DNA of 64,000 bases from NCBI GenBank assembly GCA_958298945.1, contig OY282606.1, positions 45,273,920 to 45,337,919 on the forward strand, in the 5' to 3' direction. Below are positions 33,120 through 43,391 of this stretch, piece after piece. The notes below the pieces were generated by a model. It made no database searches and had not been told where the DNA came from. It was given only the letters and a program-made list of their open reading frames with translations. The number at the start of each line of letters is the position of its first letter. The stretch's first letter is position 1. The DNA comes from Atherix ibis. Its lineage: Eukaryota > Arthropoda > Insecta > Diptera > Athericidae. The position numbers and the translations under genes were made by a program.

Positions 33120-34150
33120 ACTATATAACTCCATCCTTCGAACAACATATTTGCCAATCCTCTGAAAATTTGCCATTATAAAAATGATCTCTAAACTCAA
33201 TAAACTAATAAATCTTCCAGTCCTTTCGAAAATCTTTGAAAAACTAGTTGTGCGCCCCCTACATACTCAATTCGAATTCCCAACTAACAATTTGTTTTTC
33301 GTTCTGAACACTCCATTACCCGATTTCATTGCATCCTCCTTAGGAAGAAAAAAAATACTATCCCGGTATTTTTTTGTTATAAGTCATGCTTTTGATAGAG
33401 TTAAACACGCGGGCTTAATCATGCCTTTTCAACCGACATGTCTAAGTAAACGAATCCAACGAACTCTCCAACATCTCTCCCATCCTCTACGACATTTACA
33501 CATTTGATATCCCAATCTGGCACAATAACTTCTGTACTATATACGCCGCTGATACGACCTGCGTCGGATCTAGCAAAATCCTCAACATGGTCACGAAATT
33601 CTCCAGTCACAAATCCAAGCCCTATAGAACTTGTTTACCAGGTAGAGAATAACAATTAATAAACATAAATCTACCTACGTAAATTTTGCTCTCTGCTATA
33701 ACCCATATCCAACCACATACCTTAATGCTATATCGCAACATACCGAAGTTTAGTACCTAGCACTGACCTTATATAAACGTTTAATATGAAACCCACATGA
33801 AAGACTTAAAAGAAAAGAATTAAATAGACAATCCATACAACTACTTCGACTTCTAGACAAATATTCTAAACTTACTATGGACAGCAAAGTGCTTTTATAC
33901 AATGCCCTATTGAAACCCATCTGGACTTACGGACTAAAACTCTGGGGCTACACTAAGTATGTTTACCATACTGTTATTGATCGTACCATTTGATTTTTAT
34001 GTGGTTATATCTCGTTATAAAAAGTTCCATTCCATATCTTTAGTCCTACTAATCCTCTTGTTCAAGAACTATCCTCCACTTCCTTTCTTAGAAACATCCA
34101 TCGAAGACTTAAGTGCCACTGTTTGCATGATTTATTGACAAACTTAGGTT
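33120..34150 (+). pseudogene. Jockey-like LINE reverse transcriptase relic
   Basis: LPVLSKIFEKLVVRPL (33.2 kb) is the entry to the RT palm, followed by SHAFDRVKHAGL, the first catalytic aspartate motif. Much of the middle is degraded. KVLLYNALLKPIWTYGLKLW (33.9 kb) is the thumb region, and PLVQELSSTSF the C-terminal tail. The domain order is that of the Jockey clade and resembles the relic at 21.2-22.5 kb. The YADD box is lost to frameshifts. Confidence 0.72.
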
Positions 34151-34803
34151 TCGCATAAGCACACGCAGGCGGGAGAAGTTTTAATGGATGTTTGTTGCAG
34201 TAATAATTTAATTATCAGCATTTGTACAAGGAATTAGTTTAGCTTTATCTTTTGTTTAAGAGAGGGAAAGCAACCGCAGGTAAATTTGGGTATAATTATT
34301 GTATAATACTACCTTTTGGAACACACGGTTAAATATTCCGAAAATGAAATTGTAAAAGTTATTATTATAAAATAATAAAGCATTTAAAAGGAAAACCGCT
34401 ATTTGTTTTACAGAAAAACGCAGAATCCCTTGTGTGATTGAAAACAACCAATAATGGGATGGCGTCATTTAATAGTGAAGTGGTCAGATTGGAAGCCGAA
34501 TTGAAAATTATCTACAATAGATAGAAACATAGTCATTTTAAGATGTTTTTTTTTTTAAATATTATCTTTAATTAATAAAAAGCTGCTAGAGATATAAAAA
34601 ATTGAAAAATTCACTGAATTTTTGGTGTAAGAACTATTTGTAAGAGTGAAAATAACTATAAACAGTTAAAAAAGTAACAGTATCAGTATTCTGTTTTTGT
34701 TACAGTGAAAAAAAAGGTTAAAATTGATTATTAGCGGCCTTAAGTCCAAGAAGGATAAGTCTGGTAAAAAAAAGACCTGAACTGCTCGTTACCTAACGTT
34801 ATA
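34151..34803. other. AT-rich spacer, no gene recognised
   Basis: No supported feature. Confidence 0.5.
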
Positions 34804-35396
34804 GCATTTTGAATGTTCAGTTGATTTTTGACAGCTGCTTTGCTTCCACTTGTTTTGGCTCGTCTTCGATTTTTGCCCATTTTTGACCAAAAACAGCATC
34901 ACATTAACATTGCTAAGGAGCTGTTGGACTCTGTCCGCGACGACCCAAATTTGCTCCAGAGGGTCATAACTGGTGACGAATCATGGGTTTATGGTTATGA
35001 CATGGAAACCAAAGCTCAATCATCCCAATGGAAGCTGCCGCACGAGCCAAGACCGAAAAAAGCGCGTCAAGTTCGGTCGAATGTGGCTGTTTTCCTTACA
35101 GTTTTCTTCGATTACAGGGGCGTGGTGCATCATGAGTTCTTGCCACAGGGTAGAACGGTCAATAAGTAATATTACCTGCAAGTTATGCGCAAGTTGCGTG
35201 AAGCAATCCGCCATAAACGCCCGGATTTGTGGAAGAACAAAAATTGGCTTTTGCACTATGATAACACCCCTGCTCACGCATCGTCGCTTGTGCCACCGTA
35301 TTCCCTAGATCTGGCCCCTTGTGACTTTTCCTTGTTCCTGAAACAGATTCTTTGATCCATTTTTTGGAATTCGCGATACTTTTTGAATAGACCTTG
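34804..35396 (+). mobile_element. Family A mariner, copy A3, rearranged
   Basis: The left terminal repeat is missing; homology starts inside the 5' leader. The coding part enters directly at INIAKELLDSVRDDPN (the N-terminal deletion shared with A1 and A6) and reads ITGDESWVYGYD, QGRTVNK, a stop, then LLHYDNTPAH. A deletion removes the segment before PYSLDLAPCD. After LKQ the sequence switches to an inverted piece of the gene start (complement of MDQRI) and then a terminal repeat ending in AGACCTTG followed by TA. The right end is thus built from the 5' end of the element, as in copy A4. Confidence 0.82.
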
Positions 35397-35398
35397 TA

Positions 35399-36049
35399 TA
35401 ACATTGCACTCAAATATTACAAAAGAGTAAAATTTGGGGCAGTTTTTTTTGCTTACAGTTGCTAATACGCTAATTTCTCTAAAGAGACATATAAGAAGTA
35501 AGAAACAAGAAATTGAAGAAAATCGGGAAAAAAAGGTTAAAAAATGTATGACTTATTATGTGTAGAACTTATGTTGAAAACTACTAAAAGACAAAAGAAA
35601 ATCCCCACTGGTCCGTGACTAAACTTAGTATCAATGCAACCAAGCTGAATCTAGTCCCATTAAAAATTGTGCAGACTGAAGCTGTTGGGGAGTACTTCCG
35701 CTAAAAGTCGAGTTCATAAAAAACTATACATTTTCAAAACGTTCATTACAATAAAAATGTTCTTATATAACAGTTTCTAGATAAATTTATTTCTTATTTT
35801 CCTATCATTTTTCACTTTTTTAATTAAATTTATTTTCGTAGTTTTACATTTTGTTTCATTATTTCAACAAAAAAAAAAAACGAAAACGTGCAATTTAACT
35901 ATATGTCATTGGAGCCTATAATCAACTCTATTCGAAGGTATCGTGTATTAAAAATCAACAAGTAACAATTAAACAACCTAAATCCTGATTTATCTATTGC
36001 AGTTGTCATCCAATAATTGACATATAAATGCTTTGTGATTACTAAATTT
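35399..36049. other. AT-rich spacer, no gene recognised
   Basis: No supported feature. Confidence 0.5.
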
Positions 36050-36441
36050 TTAACTTTAATTTTATCCTCCATTAAATAGTTGACGTATACCTTCTGGATT
36101 CAGTCCTTTAGCAGAATCTTAAACTGTATGATTTCAAGATGTTCTTATACGACACTCCAAAGGCATGACAACCGAGAGTCTGGCTTAGGTCCTTCTGAAT
36201 CATATAATTAAATGGCTCAGAAATCCAAGCTTTATGCCGTGCGCTTCTTGTTCGATAGTCTCAGTATGTTTTTGGCATCCTGGGTAATGCCATGGTTTCT
36301 GGGACCATTAATGGAGCCACTATAGACTTTTCGGGCAGGATATTCCATATCTATACCGAATAAATATCCAGCCCATGGCAGCCTATGCCATGACTAGAGG
36401 ACTGCCAAGACTAGTGTCACTACTGTTGTAAAAAATAATTT

Positions 36442-36453
36442 ACACTGCCAGAA
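36442..36453 (-). repeat. Target-site duplication of the RTE element
   Basis: ACACTGCCAGAA, identical to 40322-40333. It lies next to the AAT-repeat tail of the RTE element. Confidence 0.85.
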
Positions 36454-36510
36454 TAATAATAATAATAGCTTTTATTTAACAATCTTAGAAGAAAGTTACT
36501 ATCACTTATG

Positions 36511-36930
36511 TTAATTGACACCGGTTTTGAGATTGTCTTGCGTTTCCGCAAAGGCCTCCCCTAGAGCTTGCCACACTTTCCGGTCATGAGTCGTCCTCTT
36601 CCAAGTAGCACCGACTATTTTCCGAATATCGCCCTCCCATCTCAGATGCTGCCTCCCTTTCTTTCTTTTATTTTGTCTTGGACACCATTCTGTTGCATCC
36701 TTAGCCCATTTTTCTTGTTTACTACTCATCATATGACCTGCCCAACTCCATTTTAATTTTCTTATGCAGTATGTTAAATCGTTAATTTTAGTTTGGTTAC
36801 GTAATGTTCCTAGTTTTACTTTGTCTCTTAACTTGACTTTGAGCATACTTCGCTCCATGCTATGTTGACAGGTTTCTAGTTTGTGTAAGTTCTGTTTTGT
36901 TAGACTCCAAGTTTGACATCCGTATGTCAT
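36511..36930 (-). pseudogene. RTE polyprotein C-terminus
   Basis: A 139-codon open frame: YGCQTWSLTKQNLHKLE, GHMMSSKQEKWAKDATEW, RQHLRWEGDIRKIVG and WQALGEAFAE are the standard C-terminal landmarks of RTE-clade polyproteins. It is preceded by a frame break that separates it from the RT part at 37029-37463. It ends close to the element tail. Confidence 0.82.
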
Positions 36931-37028
36931 GATAGGAAGAATACAGGAATCAAATATTTTTTTCTTAGCTTTAAGTGGTACCTGCGGGTTTTTGACAATT
37001 TCTTTAAGAGACCAGTATCTTTTCCATG

Positions 37029-37463
37029 CTAATTGTACCTGTTGTTTATTTCTTTGGTTGTAAGGTCTTTTGGTGATATTATCTGTCCTAGATATGTATA
37101 TTCATCGACGTACTCCATTTTGTTGCCGTTGACTGTAATGGTGATTTGGTCGGAATTAGTCAATACTTTGGTTTTTGTATTATTCATGGAGAGTCCGACT
37201 TTAACACTTTCGTACACCAACTGTTCAAGCATTGCTTGCAGGCTTCTCGGGTCTTCAGAGATTAGAATTAGATCGTCTGCAAATCTTAAATGGTTTAGTT
37301 GCATTCCATTAATGTTTAGTCCATATTGACTCCATTCGAGACGTCTAATCATATATTCAAGCACCGCCGAGCGAAGTTTGGGTGATAGTGGGTCTCCCTG
37401 TCGGACTCCTCTTTTTATAGAGAAGTATGCACCTACTCTTTCTGTTCTTATTTTCGCTTTCAT
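37029..37463 (-). pseudogene. RTE reverse transcriptase, palm
   Basis: A 145-codon open frame from KMKAKIRTERVG through RGVRQGDPLSPKL, LRFADDLILISE (catalytic double aspartate) and GLSMNNTKTKVLT to YVDEYTYLGQII. The FADD box and the QGDPLSP box are both intact. The N-terminal continuation lies beyond mariner M1, so no functional enzyme can be made. Confidence 0.87.
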
Positions 37464-37476
37464 TTTCTTGTATATA

Positions 37477-38760
37477 TTGGGTGTACATCTTAAAAATGCG
37501 GGATTTTTGGCAAACTTTGAGTGTTTATTTTGAAAAATTGTTACAATATATTTTATTCAAATTATTGTCCATCGGAAGCCACTACTTTTTCCCATCTTTC
37601 TGGCTACATATAGATTCCGCGCCAAAAAAACTACTCCGGTTTTGAGGCCAAGAATGAATCGAGCCTATTTTTGATGCCCTGTTCTGAAGTGAAGCGTATT
37701 CCGGTGAGGGGGTTTTGCATGGATCTAAACAAATGGTAGTCGGACGGGGCAAGGTCTGGACTATAAGGCGGGTGAGGCAAAACTTCCCAGCCACTGTTTT
37801 CTAAATAATTTTTAACCGGTCTTGTAACATGAGGCCGAGCGTTGTCATGATGGAAAATTATGGCTTCGTGTCTGGTCGCATATTCCGGGCGTTTTTCGGC
37901 CAATGCTCGCTTCAAACGGATTAATTGTGTTTGGTAGAGGTCGCTTGTGATCGTCTGGCCCGATTTCAATAGCTCATAATAGATCACACCCTTCTGATCC
38001 CAACAAATACAGAGCATTACCTTGGCGCCATGGATATTTGGCTTTGGCGTTGATTTGGCTGGTTGGCCGGGCTTCACATACGATTTTTTGAGCTTTGGGT
38101 TGTCGTAATGAATCCAGTTTTCGTCGCCAGTAATGATTCGATTCAAAAACGACTTCTTTTTCTGCCGTTCAAGCAGCATTTCGGACATGCAAAGTCGCCT
38201 TTCAACGTCTCTCGGCTTCAATTCATATGGGACCCAATTTCCTTGCTTTTGGATAAATCCTGCTGCTTTCAAACGTTTTGAAATGGCTGCTTGAGTAACT
38301 CCCAATGATTTTGTAATTTCTTCTTGAGTTCGACAACCGTCTTCGTCGAGTAATGCCTCCAAATCTTCATCTTCAAACTTTTTTGGCTGACCTGGTCGTT
38401 CTTTGTCTTCCGTGTCAAAATCACCACTTCTGAACCATACAAACCATCTCTCGCACGTTGAAATCGATGAACATATTCAGGATAAGCTTCGGTGAGCAGT
38501 CGATGTGCTTCAGCTGCACTTTTTTTCAAATTGAAGAAGTAAATCAACAGTTCCCGCAATGGGACTTTTTTGGTACGAAATTCGACATTTTTGAAGCAAA
38601 AAGAAACTTTGTTGTTTACACTATTTCGTTCAATGACTAATCGAGAATGAATGACAGATGTTTAACCTCCAAAATGCCATATGAGTTATTATTAACACAA
38701 ACCATGTGTAAAGGTTATGCCATCTGTTGTCAATCCCGCATTTTTAAGTTATGCACCCAA
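37477..38760 (-). mobile_element. Mauritiana-type mariner M1, 1284 bp
   Basis: The inverted ends (TTGGGTGTACATCTTAAAAA left; complement of AAGTTATGCACCCAA right) differ at a few bases, and TA flanks both (37475-37476 and 38761-38762). It encodes a transposase related to Mos1. It is inserted in the RTE element. It has both ends but a damaged gene, the reverse of copy M2 at 60.2 kb. Confidence 0.92.
37631..38605 (-). pseudogene. Mos1-like transposase (M1), frameshifted
   Basis: Compared with M2 there is a 1-bp loss shortly after the start (SNFVPKKSH), another 1-bp loss at YPEYV, and scattered substitutions. The catalytic half remains open (ITGDENWIHYD, HHDNARPH, LAPSDYH), so the DD34D triad is readable. 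The frame stops at TAG after ASKPE, the same place as M2, although the sequence beyond still reads FFWRGIYM and PERWEKVVASDG in frame apart from one extra stop. Confidence 0.87.
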
Positions 38761-38928
38761 TATTTTTAACAATTTGTATGTACTTGTTTTCAACCCCTTG
38801 TGTTGTAAGCGCTTCCCATATTTTTGTATGTTTTTATGAGTCAAAAGCTTTATTATAGTCTACAAACGGCAAATAGTAATTGATACCATATTCTGTACAT
38901 TTCTGGATAACTTGTTTTATGGTGTGTA

Positions 38929-40184
38929 CGAGGGTCATTCAACAAGTACTTAGCCTCACCGCCCGATGAAACTGCTGTCACAAAAGAAATTTACCATCGT
39001 GCAGTACATTCTTTTAGTCAAAGAAAATACTGTCAAAGTTTCAGTCGATTCCCTTCATTAGTTTTGTTTTGAGAGCCTTTGAAAGCGAGCGTTTCGGTCG
39101 GTTGCACAAAAATGGAAAAAGACCAATATCGTTCGGCGATTAGATTCTTGTTTTTGGAAGGGAAAACGCGCAGCGAAATCAAAGATCGCTTGGATGCTGT
39201 GTATGGTGACTCTTTTCCTTCGATGGCGACCGTCAAGAATTGGTTCAACGAGTTTGTTCGTGGCCGCACGTCGGTTTTTGATGAGCCACGCCCAGGTGCC
39301 CCAAAAACGGCTGCTAGGGAGGAAAACGTTAAAAAAGTCCACGATCTCGTGTTGGCAGACCGTCGATTGAAGGTTCACGAGATAGCTGAGACTGTGGGCA
39401 TCCGCAGTAGGAACGGTGCATCATATTCTACACGAAGAACTGGGCATGAGAAAGCTGTCGGCGCGATGGGTGCCGCGTTTGCTCACACCGGAAAACAAGC
39501 GCAACCGTGAGACCACATCGGCGACGTGTTTGGCGCTGTTTCAGCGTAATCCAGCGGAGTTCTTGCGTCGTTTCGTGACCGTCGACGAAACATAGATTCA
39601 CTGGTACACACCAGAGACCAAGGAACAGTCGAAACAGTGAACTTTACCCGGCGAACGTGCTCCGACGAAGGCGAAGACTGTTCGATCGGCCGGAAAGGTG
39701 ATGGCCACCGTTTTCTAGGATTCACAAGGTGTGATCCACATCGATTACCTCGAGAAGGGTAAAACAATCACGGGGCGCTACTATGCTGACTTATTGGGCC
39801 GAATTGAAGAAAAAGCGGCCCCGCTTTGCGAAGAAAAAAACACCTCCACCGTCGCCATGGCCAAATTGGTCGAATTGCGCTAGGAATTGCTGCCCCATCC
39901 ACCGTACTCTCCAGATTTGGCCCCCTGTGACTACTTTTTGTTTCCAAACCTGAAAAAATCACTCGCCGGGAATAGATTTGGGTCGAATGAGGAGGTCATC
40001 GTCGCCACGGAGGCCTATGTTGCTTCCCTCGAGAAAATGTATTTTTTGGACGGGTTAAATTAGTTAGAGCATCGCTGGGCCAAGTTTATCGAGTTTGAAG
40101 GAGATTATGTGGAAAAATAAATTGATATCTTTCCAAAATTTTCTTTTTTCTTTTGTAGGCTAAGTACTTGTTGAATGACCCTCG
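38929..40184 (+). mobile_element. Mariner V2, 1256 bp, inserted in the RTE element
   Basis: The terminal repeats are identical over 28 bp (start CGAGGGTCATTCAACAAG). The left flank is TA; the right flank is GA, an apparent mutation of TA. The RTE reading frame resumes on both sides of it. It is the same family as V1. Confidence 0.92.
39112..40119 (+). pseudogene. Mariner transposase (V2), heavily mutated
   Basis: The start MEKDQYRSAIRF is intact and the frame is good through the helix-turn-helix region. Then a 1-bp insertion near 39400 shifts it. In the catalytic part several tryptophan codons are changed to TAG or TGA (for example in ETWIHW and in the VFWDSQ motif). A deletion removes the HHDNAPAH motif with the second catalytic aspartate. 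The third motif, LAPCDYF, is intact. It is non-functional, and useful mainly as the undamaged reference for the third aspartate lost in V1. Confidence 0.87.
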
Positions 40185-40321
40185 GATGTGGTCGATTGTT
40201 GAAAAGTCCTTGCGAAAGCCTGCTTGCTCTCTGGGTTGGCTTTCATCCAACGTCTTTGTTAAACGATTCAACAGTATTTTGGAAAAGATTTTATATACGT
40301 TCGACATCGACCTGATATCGA

Positions 40322-40333
40322 ACACTGCCAGAA
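40322..40333 (-). repeat. Target-site duplication of the RTE element
   Basis: ACACTGCCAGAA, partner of 36442-36453. Confidence 0.85.
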
Positions 40334-41213
40334 ACTTGACCTCAAATATGAAAATGATTCAACTGTTTCAAAGCTATAATAGCATATCTACATGCGACTA
40401 GCACTTACACATATTCATCTTGTCTTTGACACCGATACTATCACCATGTAGTCTGTTTTTAATTTCATCATTGAACCAGCCATTTCGACGCTCTTTGCAG
40501 CGGTAGCCTAGTACTGTTTCTACTGTACTAATGAGAGTTCCCCCTATATCTTTCCATGACACCAATACCTACAAAGCTTATATCTTTGTTCATATATCCT
40601 AAGTTTAAAGTATGCCGCTGGTCAATTAATACCTGATCAATTTATTTAGAAGTAATCGCACCTGGAAAAATTCAGGTGGTCTTACGGATATATCTTTCTG
40701 CGCAGACTAGATACTTCCAACGACCATTTCATTTGGAGCTGCTAACTAGATCATTTTCAAATAAATTGATCAGGTATTAATCCCTATATTGCTGTTAAAA
40801 TGTCCAAGTATGATGTTTGTGTTGTACTTGGGATAGGCGTCGAAATATCATTCTACCTCCGTAGGTGTATGAATATTTATGGGGCTGATGTTATTGTATT
40901 TGCTTCTCAAACGTAGAGTGCATAGTCTCTCATTTACCGCTTTAAATCCGAAAATAACAGACTTTATCTTCTGGCTGACTAGGATTGCTTTGGATGACAG
41001 GTATAATGTATATAACAGTTGCTCTTCTGCAAAATACTAGTCCCTGACCACCACATCTCTTGTAATACTGTTATGAGAGTTCGGTACTTCGACTAGTGAT
41101 CGGCTAATTGCTGAACAGTTCTGGGTCTATATAGGAAGGGCATATTATATAAGAAATTACACTTTTTTTTTGGCTGGTTCAGTTGATCTGGTTTTCGTTT
41201 ATTCCTCGAGCGG

Positions 41214-41456
41214 ATGATGGTACACCAGCTGAATGTGAAGCTGGCAGACTTCAATGTATCCGAGTCTCAGTATCTATTTACGAAAGGTAAATCGACTGAG
41301 GACGCTTGGATGTGTGTAAGACGGTATGTTGCTGAGAGTGAGATTAAGTACGTATGTGGTATGTTTGTGGATTTTCGAAGTGCTTTCCATTGCCTGCGAT
41401 GGGATCGCATTATTGAGCGGCTTGAGGAGGTTTCATGTAAGGAAACTTCTCTATGA
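41214..41456 (+). pseudogene. R1-like RT, fingers and first palm motif
   Basis: An 80-codon frame. QYLFTKGKSTEDAW is the usual QFGFTKGRSTEDA box, and FVDFRSAFHCL carries the first catalytic aspartate (normally FVDFKGAFDNL, here with histidine at the second acidic position). A frameshift follows at about 41450. Confidence 0.75.
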
Positions 41457-41530
41457 CGAAGTTACTTCCATGAAAAGTATGCGACCGTGTACGGGAGCAT
41501 TGGGAGGGTTGTTTGTCAGATGGTGCACGG

Positions 41531-41699
41531 CTTTTTTTTTTTTTTTTCTGTTTAGATTAATGAGGTACAGGGGGAAACCTTCAAAAGGTACTCGCCTGGA
41601 AGTTTTTCCTGCCAGGTGAGTTATGCGGGATTTTTACCTCACTAAAACCTAACCTGCCCTCTGATCTTGCTCCCGGAACGATGGTTCCCCGGCGGCACT
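41531..41699 (-). mobile_element. Short retro-insert with poly(A), SINE-like
   Basis: A run of about 15 T is followed by a G+C-rich block (GGTACTCGCCTGGAAG, CCCTCTGATCTTGCTCCC), interrupting the R1-like RT between QMVHG and SAAGPIIWNM. Read on the minus strand it is a body followed by a poly(A) tail, as in a SINE or a truncated LINE 3' end. I could not find target duplications. Confidence 0.55.
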
Positions 41700-41700
41700 A

Positions 41701-42195
41701 ATGGGATCTGCAGCCGGCCCCATCATCTGGAATATGATGCTGAATGGTCTCTTAGTGCAGTTGGAAGAGACCGGTTGCTTGGTGATCGCATATGCGGATG
41801 ACCTTCTACTTTTGATTTGTGGGGGGGGGGTCAGAAGGTCTGCAGTATGGATTGCGGGAAGCCGCTATATTCAGATGATGTCTGAATGGGGGAATAGAAT
41901 GGAAGTGAATGTTTCAGGAGGGAAAAATGTGTGTATGCTGTTGAAGGGTTTTTTGGCGGAAAGTAGGCCGCACAATATTCGTTTAGTGGCGTTCGGGGTC
42001 CGATACGCGCGGGAAATACGTTTCCTTGGAGTAAAGGTTGGGGAGAGGCTTAACTTTCAGCCTCACTTGCAACATCTAAAAGGGCGCGTGGCCGGTTTGG
42101 TTGGCATGCTGCTGCGAGTACCTTATAAAGAAAAGTCCTGTACAAGAGTATGTTTGTTCCGTCCGCAATGTATGCGTCGTGTGTGTGTGGGCTGA
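41701..42195 (+). pseudogene. R1-like RT, palm and thumb
   Basis: A 164-codon open frame with GPIIWNMMLNGLL, the intact catalytic box YADDLLLL, then WGNRMEVNVSGGKNVCM and FLGVKVGERLNFQPHLQHL. Motifs are those of R1-clade enzymes. A run of nine G near 41821 is a likely slippage point. Its upstream partner frame is cut off by the poly(A)-bearing insert. Confidence 0.83.
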
Positions 42196-43391
42196 CATTA
42201 TGTGCCACCAGTATGCAAGGGTGGGCACAAATTCAGTCCAGCATCTGACTCTGTATTCATGTTTGAATATATGTAAAACCGTGCCAACCGAAGCGTTACA
42301 GGTTTTCATAGGAGAAATTCCATAGGACCTGGAGGCGCTGCGTGGAAGCATTCACTACCGTCTACGGCGGGGCATCCCGCTTGCTTGTTGCCCGGTTATG
42401 AATGAAGAGGTTCAGGATCTTAGTCCACGCCAGCGGTCCTCAACAGAATTTATGCAATTTGGCAACCAAGGTCGATTCTATTTGTATTTTCGGGTCTTCT
42501 TGAACATGCTTACCTGAGCTGGCTTAGCGGTGCCTAGGAGTTTACAAAATTCCTAACCGTAGCTTAAAGAACGGAGTATAAACCTGAGTACTCTTAAAAC
42601 AAAAATTGGTACTACGGGAATCGGGGTGCCCCATGGTGTTAAAACATACTGTTCCCGACAATGGTGAGGCGCCTTAGGCAGCAACGTAGTAGCTGTGGTT
42701 AATACCCATATCGCGGTTACGATCTCCGGATCGCGGGTGGGAGATAACCGACAATATCCATTTTGCAATTATCTCGGATACTGTCACTGCTAATGACAGT
42801 AGAGGTTTAGGTAGTCCTCACCACCAGCAGGTGGAGTAGTCAGCTTGTAACTGATTACTAACTGTTAACTGCCATTAATAGTGGTGCGTTGGTTGAGCGT
42901 GATTCAATCCCTATAGTCGTAGGCGACTCGTGATTTTAGGTTTTGACAACAAGGTCACATTAAATAACAATATATAAATGTTTTCTTTCATTATATTCTT
43001 TGTTATACTTTTCAATTTAAATTGTTTTTACAGTATGAGCGAATTAACCCCAATCTCAACCTGTCTAGAGGACAGAATTTCCGATATTTCAACTAGTGGA
43101 GGCCTTTAGATTTTCGGGAATACTTGGTAAGGAACTATAGTCTACTGCGCTGTTATTTGCTTAGCTTTAGAACAGACTTAACAGTAAAACGGTTAGCACC
43201 TACCATATAGCAGTCACCGTTTAATACAATTTCGCTCTTCCTTTTACAGTCGGACTTAAGTTTGTCGCTGTCCATAATATCTTAATTAGAGTAATTTTTT
43301 TTATAACTTTACACTTTTCAGTTTTAAATAATGCCTTAACAAAACTTAATACTATTTTTTCCGAACATTTATACATATAGCGTGGATCATA

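Larger units (their letters stand above)
36454..40321 (-). mobile_element. RTE-type LINE with two mariners inside
   Basis: It begins at 40321 inside the RT domain (SNVYKIFSKILLNRLTK) and ends at an AAT-repeat tail near 36454-36467, with perfect 12-bp target duplications outside. The reading passes through FRKDFSTIDHI, is interrupted by mariner V2, resumes at TIKQVIQKCTEYG and PFVDYNKAFDS, is interrupted by mariner M1, and resumes at RGVRQGDPLSPKL. Motifs and tail fit the RTE clade. Removing the two mariners would restore an almost continuous RT. Confidence 0.88.
41205..42985 (+). mobile_element. R1-like LINE, copy 3, inserted in LINE B leader
   Basis: The plus strand reads VDFRSAFHCLRWDRIIERL (first RT aspartate motif), then GPIIWNMMLNGLL and VIAYADDLLLL, then the R1 C-terminal part and the 3' untranslated region shared with copies 1 and 2. 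Compared with copy 2 about 400 bp of C-terminal coding sequence are missing. It lies between the 5' leader and endonuclease parts of a minus-strand LINE B. The flanks share only a degenerate GTTTTC-rich sequence, so the target duplication is uncertain. Confidence 0.8.
36050..43210 (-). mobile_element. LINE B copy with multiple nested insertions
   Basis: Four LINE B pieces lie in the same order and strand. The 5' leader is at 43030-43210 (matching 57850-58080), the endonuclease at 40400-41170 (DQVLIDQRH), the start of the C-terminal part at 40322-40400 (FETVESFSYLRS) and its end at 36050-36453. Between them sit an R1-like element (41205-42985) and an RTE element (36454-40321), the latter with a 12-bp target duplication. 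Most of the RT domain itself is missing. The span is therefore one old LINE expanded by later insertions. Confidence 0.78.
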
